Shown: in pieces, positions 14,520 through 22,522 of the stretch | Numbering within the stretch: position 1 is the first letter of the stretch | How the letters are laid out: the number at the start of each line of letters is the position of its first letter | NCBI GenBank assembly: GCA_013205335.1 | Contig: JABMNB010000325.1 | Span: forward strand, 1-22,643 | Reading direction: 5' to 3' | DNA length: 22,643 nt | From: Rhodospirillales bacterium | GTDB taxonomy: Bacteria > Pseudomonadota > Alphaproteobacteria > Reyranellales > Reyranellaceae | Notes under the pieces: generated by a model | Databases searched by the model: none | Told to the model about the DNA's origin: nothing | Seen by the model: the letters and a program-made list of their open reading frames with translations, nothing else | Made by a program: the position numbers and the translations under genes

Positions 14520-15308
14520 CTAGCTCTTCGGTCGCCGGGCCCTTAGCGCAAGCTCTGCACTGAGAACGAGCAGCGTGAACAGGATCATGCCCGTCGCCAC
14601 CACGGCGATGACGGGGTCGAGATTGTCGTTGATGCCGTCCCACATGCGCCGCGGCAGGGTGAAGAACGCCCGCCCACCGATGAAGATCACGACGATCAAC
14701 TCATCCCACGAATGGATGAATGCAAATATCGCGCCCGACAGGATGCCGGGGACGACATTCGGAACGATCACCCAGCGCAACGTCTGCCCGACGGAAGCGC
14801 CGAGCCCGCGGGCCGCCTGCTCCAGTCGCGGATCGATGTTGGCGAGCGAGGCGGAGACGGTGAGCACGACGTAGGGAAGGCCGGTCACCGTGTGCGCGAA
14901 GACGATGCCGATCGCCGAGCCCACCAGGTCGAGATCGACATAGAGGCGATAAATGCCCAAGGCGTAGACAATCGTCGGTACCGCCATAGGCAGAATCATC
15001 GCGGTACGGACGCGTTCCGACCAGCGGGATGAGACGCGCCAGCAGCCGATGGCGCACAGCGTGCCGGCCACGACGGCGGCCAGGGTCGAGACGGTGGCGA
15101 TCCAAAGGCTTTGCCAGATGCTGTTGTGCCACTCGCTGCTCGACAGGAAGGCGCGCCAGTGCTGCAGCGAGAAATGCTCGTCCGGCATGGAGAGATAACG
15201 CGTGTCGGTAAAGGAGATCGGCACGACGGCGAAGGCAGGCAGGGCGAGGAAGCCCAGCACCATCCAGGCGAACGCTGTAACGATCCCGGTCGCGTGATGC
15301 CTGTTCAC
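14520..15308 (-). CDS. ABC transporter permease, PotC-like
   Basis: A 262-residue inner-membrane permease of the binding-protein-dependent family, with six predicted hydrophobic segments (first at about 8-30, last at about 232-255). The EAA loop that contacts the ATPase is EQAARGLGASVGQTLRWVIVPNVVPGIL (key residues: Glu at 163, AAxxLGA, and the downstream Pro-x-x-x-Pro). A PISFTD segment after the first helix is typical of PotC/PotI-type subunits. The start is GTG at 15308 behind GAGGGG. It lies 10 bases after the first permease gene and 11 before the binding-protein gene, in a standard importer operon. Confidence 0.93.
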   Translation of the reverse strand: MNRHHATGIVTAFAWMVLGFLALPAFAVVPISFTDTRYLSMPDEHFSLQHWRAFLSSSEWHNSIWQSLWIATVSTLAAVVAGTLCAIGCWRVSSRWSERVRTAMILPMAVPTIVYALGIYRLYVDLDLVGSAIGIVFAHTVTGLPYVVLTVSASLANIDPRLEQAARGLGASVGQTLRWVIVPNVVPGILSGAIFAFIHSWDELIVVIFIGGRAFFTLPRRMWDGINDNLDPVIAVVATGMILFTLLVLSAELALRARRPKS

Positions 15309-15318
15309 GATGAGCCCC

Positions 15319-16179
15319 TCAAGCGCCGAACAGCCGCTTGACGTCGATGATGCGGGAGAGCGCCCACAGCGCGAAGAGGACGGACAGCATTAGCGTCGTG
15401 GCAAGCATGGTTCCCAGTCCCCAGCGCAGCGTGTCGTTGATCTGGACGGCGACATACTCGGCGATCATCAGCACCTTGCCGCCGCCCAGCAGTGCAGGCG
15501 TGACGTAGAAGCCGAGCGACAGGATGAAGACCAGCGTGCCGGCGCCAATCAGGCCGGGCCGGGTCAGCGGCAGGAATACCATGCGGAACGCCTGGAAGCG
15601 GCTGGCGCCGAGGCTGCGCGCCGCCGCGACCAGCCGCACGTCGATGCCGCGCATGTTGGCGTAGAGCGTCAGCACCGCATAAGGCAGCATGACGTGGACC
15701 ATGCCGATGAGGACGCCTGTCTCGTTGCGCACCAGCGGCAACGGCTCGTCGATGAGGCCCCAGGCCATCAATCCGGCATTCACCGGCCCGCGGCTGCTGA
15801 GCAGGGCGATCCAGGCAAAGGAACGCACGAGTACCGATATCCAGAAGGGCAGGAGGACACAGAACAGCATGAGACGCTGCTGGCTGGAATTCGCGGCGCG
15901 CATCGCGTAGGCGACGACGTAGCCCAGCAGCAGGGCGATGAACGTGGTGAGCGCGGCAATGCGCAGCGTCGTCAGCAGGGTCTTCTGGACCGACGTGCTG
16001 GTGAAGAGCAGCAGGTAATTGTCGAGGCCCGGCTTGGGATCCGTGATGCTGGTGACGAGGACGTCGGCGAGCGGCACGAGATAGAGAAAGACCAGCATTG
16101 CCAGAGCCGGCAGAATAATGAGCCAATAGGTGCCGTGACGCGGCCGCCAGCCCGCCCGCGCATCATTCTGCGAGGGCAC
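15319..16179 (-). CDS. ABC transporter permease, PotB-like
   Basis: A 286-residue inner-membrane permease, partner of the PotC-like subunit. The first helix (LIILPALAMLVFLYLVPLADVLVTS) is followed by a periplasmic segment and five more hydrophobic stretches. The EAA-type loop is VAAARSLGASRFQAFRMVFLPLTRPGLI. The start is GTG at 16179 with GGAGG six bases upstream; it overlaps the 3' end of the ATPase gene by 17 bases, so the two are tightly coupled. Order ATPase, permease, permease, binding protein matches potABCD-type operons. Nothing is truncated. Confidence 0.93.
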   Translation of the reverse strand: MPSQNDARAGWRPRHGTYWLIILPALAMLVFLYLVPLADVLVTSITDPKPGLDNYLLLFTSTSVQKTLLTTLRIAALTTFIALLLGYVVAYAMRAANSSQQRLMLFCVLLPFWISVLVRSFAWIALLSSRGPVNAGLMAWGLIDEPLPLVRNETGVLIGMVHVMLPYAVLTLYANMRGIDVRLVAAARSLGASRFQAFRMVFLPLTRPGLIGAGTLVFILSLGFYVTPALLGGGKVLMIAEYVAVQINDTLRWGLGTMLATTLMLSVLFALWALSRIIDVKRLFGA

Positions 16180-17257
16180 GGCAATCCTCCGCCTGCCAGC
16201 CGATGTCGATCTCCGCGCCGGGGGCGAACGAGTCCTGGCCCGCCGAGTTCGCGAGCTTGACGATGAAATCGTCTGCCCCGAACACGACGAGACGCAGCCG
16301 CGTCTGGTCTCCGAGAAACGTCACTTCCGCGATCCGCGCCGCAAACCGGTTGGGCGATGCCTGCGCCGCCTTGCCCAGCAGGACCTTCTCCGGCCGCACG
16401 ACGAGATGCACCGCGGAACCGGTGGCGCAGGCGGCAGGCATCACCGCCGTCACTGTCTCGCCGGTCATGAGGGTGGCCACGCAACGGCCGCTGTCGCGCT
16501 GCCGCACGGTCGCGGAAAGCGCATTGCTCTCACCCAGGAAGCGGGCAACGAAAAGGGATTCCGGTGCCTCGTAGAGGCGCCGTGGCTCGGCGACCTGGCG
16601 CAGTGTGCCGGTGCTGAACACCGCTACGCGGTCGGACATGGTCATCGCCTCGACCTGGTCGTGAGTGACGTACACCATGGTGACATCCAGCCGCTGGTGC
16701 AGATGCTTCAACTCGTATTGCATCTGCTCTCGCAGCTGGCGGTCGAGCGCGCCCAGGGGTTCGTCGAGCAGGATCAGGCGAGGCTCGAAGACGAGGGCCC
16801 GGGCGACGGCGACGCGCTGCTGCTGACCGCCGGAAAGCTGTTGCGGCTTTCGATCGCCAAAGCCGTCGAGGCGGACCATCGACAGCGCTCGCGCAACCTT
16901 CGCCGTCATCTCCGCACGCGATACACGGCGTACGCGGAGCGGGAACGCGATGTTCTCCGCCACCGTCATGTTCGGAAAAAGGGCGTAGTTCTGAAACACC
17001 ATGCCGATGCCGCGCTTCTCGACCGGCACGTCGGTGACGTCCTCGCCGTCGACGAATATGCGGCCCTCGGTGGGCTGCTCGAAGCCGGCGAGCATGGTGA
17101 GCGTCGTCGTCTTGCCCGATCCCGACGGGCCCAGCAGCGTCAGGAACTCGCTGCGGGCGACCTCGAGGTCAAGCGCTCGGACGGCATCGACCGTGCCGTC
17201 ATAGCTTTTGCGAACGTTGACAAACCGAACAAGCGGCTCAGCGACCGGCGAGACCAT
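16163..17257 (-). CDS. ABC transporter ATP-binding protein, PotA-like
   Basis: A 364-residue importer ATPase of the PotA/FbpC class. In order: Walker A GPSGSGKTT (43-51), Q-loop Gln89 in MVFQNYALFP, signature LSGGQQQR (141-148), Walker B LILLDE (161-166), D-loop GALD, and H-loop His199 in VTHDQVEAM. The C-terminal about 130 residues form the TOBE/OB region of this class (RPEKVLLG, FLGDQTRLRLVV). It powers the two permeases encoded next. The ATG at 17257 lacks an obvious Shine-Dalgarno and lies 54 bases after the TctC gene stop, so expression may depend partly on readthrough from it. Confidence 0.95.
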   Translation of the reverse strand: MVSPVAEPLVRFVNVRKSYDGTVDAVRALDLEVARSEFLTLLGPSGSGKTTTLTMLAGFEQPTEGRIFVDGEDVTDVPVEKRGIGMVFQNYALFPNMTVAENIAFPLRVRRVSRAEMTAKVARALSMVRLDGFGDRKPQQLSGGQQQRVAVARALVFEPRLILLDEPLGALDRQLREQMQYELKHLHQRLDVTMVYVTHDQVEAMTMSDRVAVFSTGTLRQVAEPRRLYEAPESLFVARFLGESNALSATVRQRDSGRCVATLMTGETVTAVMPAACATGSAVHLVVRPEKVLLGKAAQASPNRFAARIAEVTFLGDQTRLRLVVFGADDFIVKLANSAGQDSFAPGAEIDIGWQAEDCRALAE

Positions 17258-17311
17258 ACGCCGGTGCAGCGAAATCCATGCCAGCTTCCGCGTCGGCGCG
17301 ACAGGCGGAAC

Positions 17312-18307
17312 TCATTCGACCTTGGCGCCCGACGCTTTGATCACCGGCGCGAGTTTCTTTTCCTCGGCGGCCCGGAAAGCAGCGGTCTCGGCGGGCGTCA
17401 TCCAGATCTGGGCGGCGCCCTGCTGATCGAAGGCGGCTTTCACGCTGGCCTTCTGCAGGGCCTGCTTGGTCAGCGCGGAGAGCTTCTCGACCATGGCCGG
17501 CGGCACGCCAGCCGGCGCGCAGATGCCGCCCCATGACGTGATCTCGAAGCCCGGCAGGAATTCGCCGAAAGTCGGCTTGTCGGGCACGGCCGGATGGCGC
17601 TCCTTGGAAGTCACCGCGATGCCTTTCACCTTGCCGCCCTTCATCAGGCCGAGGGGGCCGGGGATGTTGTCGAACATCATGTCGACCTGACCCGCCAGGA
17701 TGTCCTGATGGGCGGGCGCGCTGCCCTTGTAGGGCACATGCAGCAGGTTGACGCCGGCCATCTGCTTGAACATCTCGCCGGTGAGATGCGGACTGGTGCC
17801 GGCGCCCGACGACGCGAAGGTGAACTTGCCCGGGTTGGCCTTCGCCAGCGCGATCAGCTCGGGGATCGTGTTGGCCGGGAAGTCGAGCCGCGTCATCAGC
17901 ATGTTGGGCACCGACCACAGGATGGCGATTCCGGTGAAGTCCTTGCCCGCATCGAACGGCAGCTTGGCGTAGAGGGTGGGCGCGATGGCATGCGCGGCGA
18001 TCGTGTAGAGGCCGATCGTGTAGCCATCCGGAGTCGACTTGGCGATGATGTCCGCGCCGATATTGCCGCCGGAGCCGGCGCGGTTCTCGATGATGAATTG
18101 CTGGCCCGTCAATTCGGAGAGTTCCTGGCAGACGATGCGCGAGAGAGTGTCGGTCGGGCCGCCGGCCGGAAACACCACGATGTATTTGACCGGCCGGTTG
18201 GGCCAGTCGCTCTGGGCGCGGGCGACACCCGAGGCGATCATCGGTGCGGCGAGCGCGCCGCCGGAGAGCAGGAGCGCGTGTCGGCGCGGAATCATGAGTT
18301 TGGTCAT
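17312..18307 (-). CDS. TctC/Bug-family tripartite tricarboxylate transporter binding protein
   Basis: A 331-residue periplasmic solute-binding protein of the Bug family, which typically binds carboxylates, amino acids or related small acids for TctAB-type transporters. The signal region has a PRRHALLLSGG twin-arginine-like motif and ends near ARAQS. The hallmark strand-loop WPNRPVKYIVVFPAGGPTDTLSR and the ENRAGSGGNIGADIIAKSTPDGYT segment that cradle the ligand's carboxylate follow, then FASSGAGTSPHLTGEMF and VPYKGSAPAHQDILAGQVDMMFDNIP. The start at 18307 is placed by GGAGG upstream; the open frame reaches 18373 without support. No TctA or TctB membrane genes are in the window, so it is an orphan, as many Bug proteins are, and may serve as a sensor or use a remote transporter. 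Confidence 0.93.
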   Translation of the reverse strand: MTKLMIPRRHALLLSGGALAAPMIASGVARAQSDWPNRPVKYIVVFPAGGPTDTLSRIVCQELSELTGQQFIIENRAGSGGNIGADIIAKSTPDGYTIGLYTIAAHAIAPTLYAKLPFDAGKDFTGIAILWSVPNMLMTRLDFPANTIPELIALAKANPGKFTFASSGAGTSPHLTGEMFKQMAGVNLLHVPYKGSAPAHQDILAGQVDMMFDNIPGPLGLMKGGKVKGIAVTSKERHPAVPDKPTFGEFLPGFEITSWGGICAPAGVPPAMVEKLSALTKQALQKASVKAAFDQQGAAQIWMTPAETAAFRAAEEKKLAPVIKASGAKVE

Positions 18308-18404
18308 CTCGAACGTAGCCTCCAATGTTTTCTTTGTTGCGAGGCAGTCTAGCGAAATCGTTCCGCTGTTCAATATGGCTGACCGTGGATCTGGCCGGGC
18401 GATC

Positions 18405-18797
18405 CTAGTCGGTGACGATCACCGTGTAGGAGACTGCCGAGCCAGCCGGCACGACGATGTCGACCTGCATGCCCTTGTCGGTCGGCCTGGTGCGATGGTT
18501 TTGCGGCTCGGCCGTCTTGGTGGCGACGGGGATCAGCGCGATGCCCCAGCTGCCGCTGCGCTTCAGCAGCGCCAAGGGAAGCTTGCCGCCCGCCTCGACG
18601 CTGTAATGACCCGGCCGAATCTCCTTTACCAGAAAGGCGCCGCGCCCATCGGTAACGGTCTGGATCACGATACGGCCGTCGGCCTTGCTGCGGATGAGGA
18701 CGTCGATACCGCTGACCGGCTCATTGGCGGCCATCGCGCCGACAACAGGCAACGAGGGCAACACCACCGACGCCAGAAGCGTCCCAAGCAACCGCAC
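18405..18797 (-). CDS. Small secreted protein with carboxypeptidase-regulatory-like beta-sandwich
   Basis: A 130-residue exported protein. The signal peptide is clear (MRLLGTLLASVVLPSLPVVGAMA, cleavage near residue 23). The mature N-terminal half resembles a carboxypeptidase-regulatory or SpaA-like Ig domain: GIDVLIRSKADGR, TVTDGRGAFLVKEIRPGHYSVEA, with the common T-D-x-x-G-x-F and G-x-Y-x-V/L landmarks. Such domains usually carry no catalysis and help binding or assembly. The C-terminal half ends in beta-rich VDIVVPAGSAVSYTVIVTD. No cysteines are present. It is 97 bases upstream of the TctC gene in the same direction and divergent from the SDR gene. Function is unknown. Confidence 0.75.
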   Translation of the reverse strand: MRLLGTLLASVVLPSLPVVGAMAANEPVSGIDVLIRSKADGRIVIQTVTDGRGAFLVKEIRPGHYSVEAGGKLPLALLKRSGSWGIALIPVATKTAEPQNHRTRPTDKGMQVDIVVPAGSAVSYTVIVTD

Positions 18798-18984
18798 CCT
18801 GTTCGACCCCCCTGTACCGCGCCTTTGCCGGCGCCTTCACACATGATGGCTGTGAATACATTCAATCTCTATGACAATTTCGCTGCCTGTTGATTCGTGC
18901 GGACGAACGGCCGGCGGACAGGAGGCCTCACTTGATTTGACGGCCCGTGGCCGCCACGGTGCGGCCGCAACAGGAGACGATGCA

Positions 18985-19731
18985 ATGAAACTGGATTTCA
19001 CGGGGAAGAAGGCGATCGTGTGCGGTGGCAGTCGGGGTATCGGCAAGGCCATTGCAATGGGCTTCGCGGCCTGCGGCGGTGATGTTTCGATCTGCGCACG
19101 CGACCCCAAGGCGCTCGAAGAGACTCGCGCGGAGCTTGCGAAGCTCGGCCACAAGGCCCATGCCGCCAGCGCCGATCTCGCTCAGGGCGACGCGGTGCGC
19201 GGCTATGTCCGCGAGGCGATCGGGGCCCTCGGCGGCGTCGATCTCCTCATCAACAACGCCTCTGCCTTCGGCTCCTCGGACGATGACAAAGGGTGGACCA
19301 GCAACCTCGCTGTCGACATGCTCTCGATCGTCCATGCAACGCAGGAAGCCTTGCCCGAACTGAAGAAGTCGCAGGGCAATGTGATCAACATCTCGTCGAT
19401 CTCTGCCCTTCATCCGGCGGCGCGCCAGCCGCCCTACGGCGCGATGAAGGCGGCGGTGATCCACTACACGGTCACCCAGGCGGCGATGTACGCCAAGGAC
19501 CGCATCCGGGTGAACTGCATCGCGCCCGGCTCGATCGAGTTTCCCGGCGGCGTCTGGGACAAGCGCAAGAGCGACAATCCCGCCCTCTACAACGGCACGC
19601 TGGCCTCGATCCCGTTCGGTCGCATGGGCCATGCCGAGGAGGTGGCGAACGTCGCTCTGTTCCTCGCCTCGCCGTTCGCTTCGTGGGTGACCGGTCAGGC
19701 CATCGCGGTGGCGGGCGGACAGGGGCTCTAG
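18985..19731 (+). CDS. Classical short-chain dehydrogenase/reductase
   Basis: A 248-residue SDR, the normal length of FabG-like enzymes. It has the cofactor motif GGSRGIG (14-20), DLLINNAS (87-93), the catalytic Ser in INISSIS (about 138), and Tyr151 and Lys155 in PYGAMK. CARDP after the second strand suggests NADP(H) through the Arg. The closing FASWVTGQAIAVAGGQGL is the usual subunit-contact tail. The ATG at 18985 follows AGGAGA by 9 bases; the open frame extends 38 codons upstream but without a ribosome site or similarity. The D-2-hydroxyacid dehydrogenase gene starts 47 bases downstream, so the two probably share a transcript. The substrate is not readable. Confidence 0.93.
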   Translation: MKLDFTGKKAIVCGGSRGIGKAIAMGFAACGGDVSICARDPKALEETRAELAKLGHKAHAASADLAQGDAVRGYVREAIGALGGVDLLINNASAFGSSDDDKGWTSNLAVDMLSIVHATQEALPELKKSQGNVINISSISALHPAARQPPYGAMKAAVIHYTVTQAAMYAKDRIRVNCIAPGSIEFPGGVWDKRKSDNPALYNGTLASIPFGRMGHAEEVANVALFLASPFASWVTGQAIAVAGGQGL

Positions 19732-19778
19732 CGAACCGTCTGGAATCCATACCGCCACTTTTCGAGGAACGTCCGTCC

Positions 19779-20741
19779 ATGACCACGAACCGTGCCCACA
19801 TCCTTCTCTGGACGGACTCCGCGGCGGCCTATCTCGACGCCATACAGGCGGCGGGCCTCGCCGAGCGCGTCGCGGTCGACACGTTGCCGCGCAAGGAAAA
19901 GCTATCGGCCGAGCAGCTTGCGCGCACAGAGGCGCTGATGGCGGGCGCGGTGCCGGCGGGCCTTTTGCCCACCATGCCCAAGCTGCGCTGGGCCCAGGCG
20001 ATGAGTGCCGGCGTCGACGGTTGGCTGGCGCTGCCTGATCTGCCGTCGGGCCTCACGCTCACCTGCGCCCGCGGCACGCATACCGAGTCGATGCCGGAGA
20101 ACATCATCGGCGCGCTGTTCCATGTCGCCAAGCCCTACGCGCAGGTCGCCGAGCATCAGAAGAACAGCAAGTGGGTTCATACGGTGGCCCAGCCGTTGAC
20201 GGGCAAGACGCTCGGCATCCTGGGCCTGGGCGCCATCGGCCAGGAAGTGGCGCGAATCGCCGTCGCGCTGGGCATGCACGTGATCGGCACCAAGCGCCGG
20301 CCGACGCGCATCCCGAACGTGGCCGAGGTCCTGCCGCCGGAGCGCACCGACGAGGTGCTGTCGCAATCGGATTTCGTCCTGCTGCTGCTGCCGGCGACAC
20401 CGGACACCGAGAACTTCATCGATGCGAAACGGCTGGCCCGGATGAAGCCCTCGGCATGGCTGCTGAACTTCGGCCGCGGCCAGATCATCAACGATGCCGA
20501 TCTCATGGCCGCGACGAAGGACAAGAAGATCGCCGGCGCGCTGCTCGACGTCTTCCGGCAGGAGCCCCTGCCGGCCGAGCACCCGTTCTGGAAGGCCGAG
20601 GGCATTGTCGTGTTGCCGCATATCGGCGGGCCCCATCCGCAGCGCGACCGTTTCGTGGCGCGCCTCTTCGTCGACAATCTGAAGCGCTTCCTCGACGGCG
20701 AGCCGCTGAAGGAAGTGGTCGACCGCACCGCGGGATACTGA
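19779..20741 (+). CDS. D-2-hydroxyacid dehydrogenase (NAD(P)-dependent)
   Basis: A 320-residue two-domain dehydrogenase that interconverts 2-oxo acids and D-2-hydroxy acids (glyoxylate/hydroxypyruvate-reductase-like group). The Rossmann motif GLGAIG is at 149-154. The catalytic triad is Arg233 (NFGRGQI), Glu262 (FRQEPLP) and His281 (LPHIGGPH). TKRRPTR after the second strand favours NADP(H). The substrate-binding domain includes MSAGVDGW and the TESMPENIIGAL helix. The ATG at 19779 follows GAGGA; codons upstream in the same frame belong to the shadow of the SDR gene. It pairs with the SDR gene upstream, suggesting two successive redox steps. No clear terminator follows. Confidence 0.94.
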   Translation: MTTNRAHILLWTDSAAAYLDAIQAAGLAERVAVDTLPRKEKLSAEQLARTEALMAGAVPAGLLPTMPKLRWAQAMSAGVDGWLALPDLPSGLTLTCARGTHTESMPENIIGALFHVAKPYAQVAEHQKNSKWVHTVAQPLTGKTLGILGLGAIGQEVARIAVALGMHVIGTKRRPTRIPNVAEVLPPERTDEVLSQSDFVLLLLPATPDTENFIDAKRLARMKPSAWLLNFGRGQIINDADLMAATKDKKIAGALLDVFRQEPLPAEHPFWKAEGIVVLPHIGGPHPQRDRFVARLFVDNLKRFLDGEPLKEVVDRTAGY

Positions 20742-20844
20742 CGTCATCCTGCGGCCCGGTACTTGACCATCGACGAACCCCGCGGCGCCGCAAGCGGACC
20801 GAGTTCGGAAAGCCTTGGTCGATCTCGGGTGGTCGAACCGGGCG

Positions 20845-22209
20845 CTACTTCAGACCGTAGATCGCGAACTGGTCGGCGACTTCGGGATCGAGCGTCAGGG
20901 CAGCCTCCTTGTCGGCTTCTCCCTCGCGTGTCTCGCCGATCATGATCCGCGCGATGCCGCGGCCATAGAGCGCGAGCGGGCGGTTGGGATCGACATCGAG
21001 CGCCTGATTGTACTCGTTCACGGCGAGCCGTGGGTCTCCCAATTTCAGGTAGATGAAGCCGCGCGTGTCCCGGACATCCAGGTTCAACGGCATGAGTTTC
21101 TGCGCCCGGTCGCAGTCCTGGAGGCCTGCAACCAGATCCTTGCCGGTGATGGAGCGGACGAGGCAGCGATTGTTGTAGGCAAGTCCCATCTCGGGCTCGA
21201 GCCTGATGGCCGCGTCGTAATCGGCCAGCGCCTTGTCGTACTCATGCCTGGCGAAGTACGCATAGCCCCGATTGTAGTAGGCGACGGGATTGTTGGCATC
21301 GGCTGCGATCGACTCGTCGAGATCGCGGATCGCCCTGTCGTACTTGCGCTCCTCCGAATAGAGAGCGGCGCGATTGGCGAGGGCTTGCGGGTAGCGCGGC
21401 GCGTGCTGCAGGGCTGCATCGTAGTCCTGCATCGCGAGCTGCTTCTGGCCGCGCCGGTTGTTGGCGAGGCCGCGCACGACGTAGGCCTGGGCATTGTCGG
21501 GCGCCAGGGCAATGGCGCGGTCGAGGTCGGTAAGGGCCCGGCCGTTATCGCCGAGCAGGCTGTGGGCGTTGCCGCGCGCGATCAGGGCATCGACATTGTC
21601 CGGCTGCAGCACCAGCACCTTGTCGAAATCCTCGATGGCGCGATTGTAGGCGCGCTTGCGCGTCGCCAGCAGCACGCCGCGGCCGAGGAAGGCCAGCGAG
21701 TGGCCGGGATCGACGCGAATCGCGTTATCGTAGTCGGAAAGGGCGCGGTCGGTCTCTCCCATCGCATGCAACGAGGTGGCGCGGCGGTAGAGATTCAGCG
21801 CGTCGGGATTCCTGGGGTCGATGGTGCCGTCATAGTGCTTCAGCGCCTCTGAGTAATCCTCGGCGGCCAGCACCCTGTCGCCCAGGGCGGTGCGGGCAAT
21901 GCCGCGCGTCAGGCGGGCGAGCGCGATTTCATCGGGTTGCAACTGGCGGGTTTGCAAGGCTTTGGAGCAGGCTGCGGCTCGCCCATCCGCATCCTTCACG
22001 GTGGGCCAGGCCCCCTGGACGCACTCGTCGTAGAGCTGGGCCACCGACGGCCCGGCCGGCGCGGCGGCGGTGGCCTGCCGCTCAGTGGCTGATGCCTGCC
22101 GGTCGCGCACCGCGGGGGGTGGGAAGAAGTGAAAGGCAAAGGCATAGATGCCGGCGCCGCCGGCCAGGAAGGCCGCGACGGTGATCAGGAGTTTGGTCGA
22201 CAGGCGCAT
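20845..22209 (-). CDS. Membrane-anchored TPR-repeat protein
   Basis: A 454-residue protein with an N-terminal hydrophobic segment (about 8-30, LLITVAAFLAGGAGIYAFAFHFF), which lacks a good cleavage site and so probably acts as a signal anchor facing the periplasm. A Pro/Ala/Thr-rich linker follows to about residue 55, then a Cys-containing segment. From about residue 95 to the end there are roughly ten tandem tetratricopeptide repeats, with the 34-residue pattern A-x-x-x-R-G ... A-x-x-D-Y/F-D-x-A-I-x-L-x-P recurring throughout. TPR arrays are scaffolds for protein contacts; no catalytic domain is seen. No good Shine-Dalgarno precedes the ATG. The partner is not identifiable from context. Confidence 0.9.
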   Translation of the reverse strand: MRLSTKLLITVAAFLAGGAGIYAFAFHFFPPPAVRDRQASATERQATAAAPAGPSVAQLYDECVQGAWPTVKDADGRAAACSKALQTRQLQPDEIALARLTRGIARTALGDRVLAAEDYSEALKHYDGTIDPRNPDALNLYRRATSLHAMGETDRALSDYDNAIRVDPGHSLAFLGRGVLLATRKRAYNRAIEDFDKVLVLQPDNVDALIARGNAHSLLGDNGRALTDLDRAIALAPDNAQAYVVRGLANNRRGQKQLAMQDYDAALQHAPRYPQALANRAALYSEERKYDRAIRDLDESIAADANNPVAYYNRGYAYFARHEYDKALADYDAAIRLEPEMGLAYNNRCLVRSITGKDLVAGLQDCDRAQKLMPLNLDVRDTRGFIYLKLGDPRLAVNEYNQALDVDPNRPLALYGRGIARIMIGETREGEADKEAALTLDPEVADQFAIYGLK

Positions 22210-22522
22210 GTCTTGGTGGCTCGAACTGGGAAAGGGCTCTTCACACCTGGCATTTGTACCAGAAGCTGCGGCGCGCGTGCCCTATTTGATGCGGTCACGA
22301 CCCCGGCACACGTACCAGCCTTCGACCCGCCGTGCCGTGCCACCCGACGTGCCCAATCCACGCGGATCGCGCGGCGTGCGCCATGGAGCTCGAATGGCAG
22401 TTCGTCGGCCAATTCGGGCGACCCCCTGCGCACTTCGGTGTGGTCGGTCGCGTTTCTGGACCCGCAACGACAAACCCGCCGCTTTTGGTCGGAGCGGGCC
22501 GCGTCTGGTCAAAGTCGAGGTG
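22210..22522. other. Gene-free stretch between the TPR gene and the right-edge gene
   Basis: About 313 bases. Open frames exist on both strands but have no ribosome site, no recognisable motif and arginine-heavy shadow-like composition. On the minus strand, CCCGCT and AGCGGCGGG around 22475-22500 could fold into a six-pair hairpin with one bulged base followed by GTTTGT, a weak candidate terminator for the edge gene. A TGGTACAAA stretch on the minus strand near 22253-22261 resembles an extended -10 for the TPR gene. Neither is convincing alone. Confidence 0.35.

Noticed and set aside
12382..14523. A 713-codon plus-strand open frame
   Set aside because: Antisense to the dioxygenase and binding-protein genes, which have iron-ligand and Tat motifs and good ribosome sites. 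The plus frame has neither.
20728..20754. Hairpin CCGCGGGA / TCCTGCGG around the D-2-hydroxyacid dehydrogenase stop
   Set aside because: Eight pairs with a wobble, an 11-base loop and no T run after it, so it does not qualify as a terminator.
20825..20845. GGTCGAACC-like stretch resembling a tRNA T-loop
   Set aside because: No acceptor, D or anticodon stems could be built around it; no tRNA is supported anywhere in the window.
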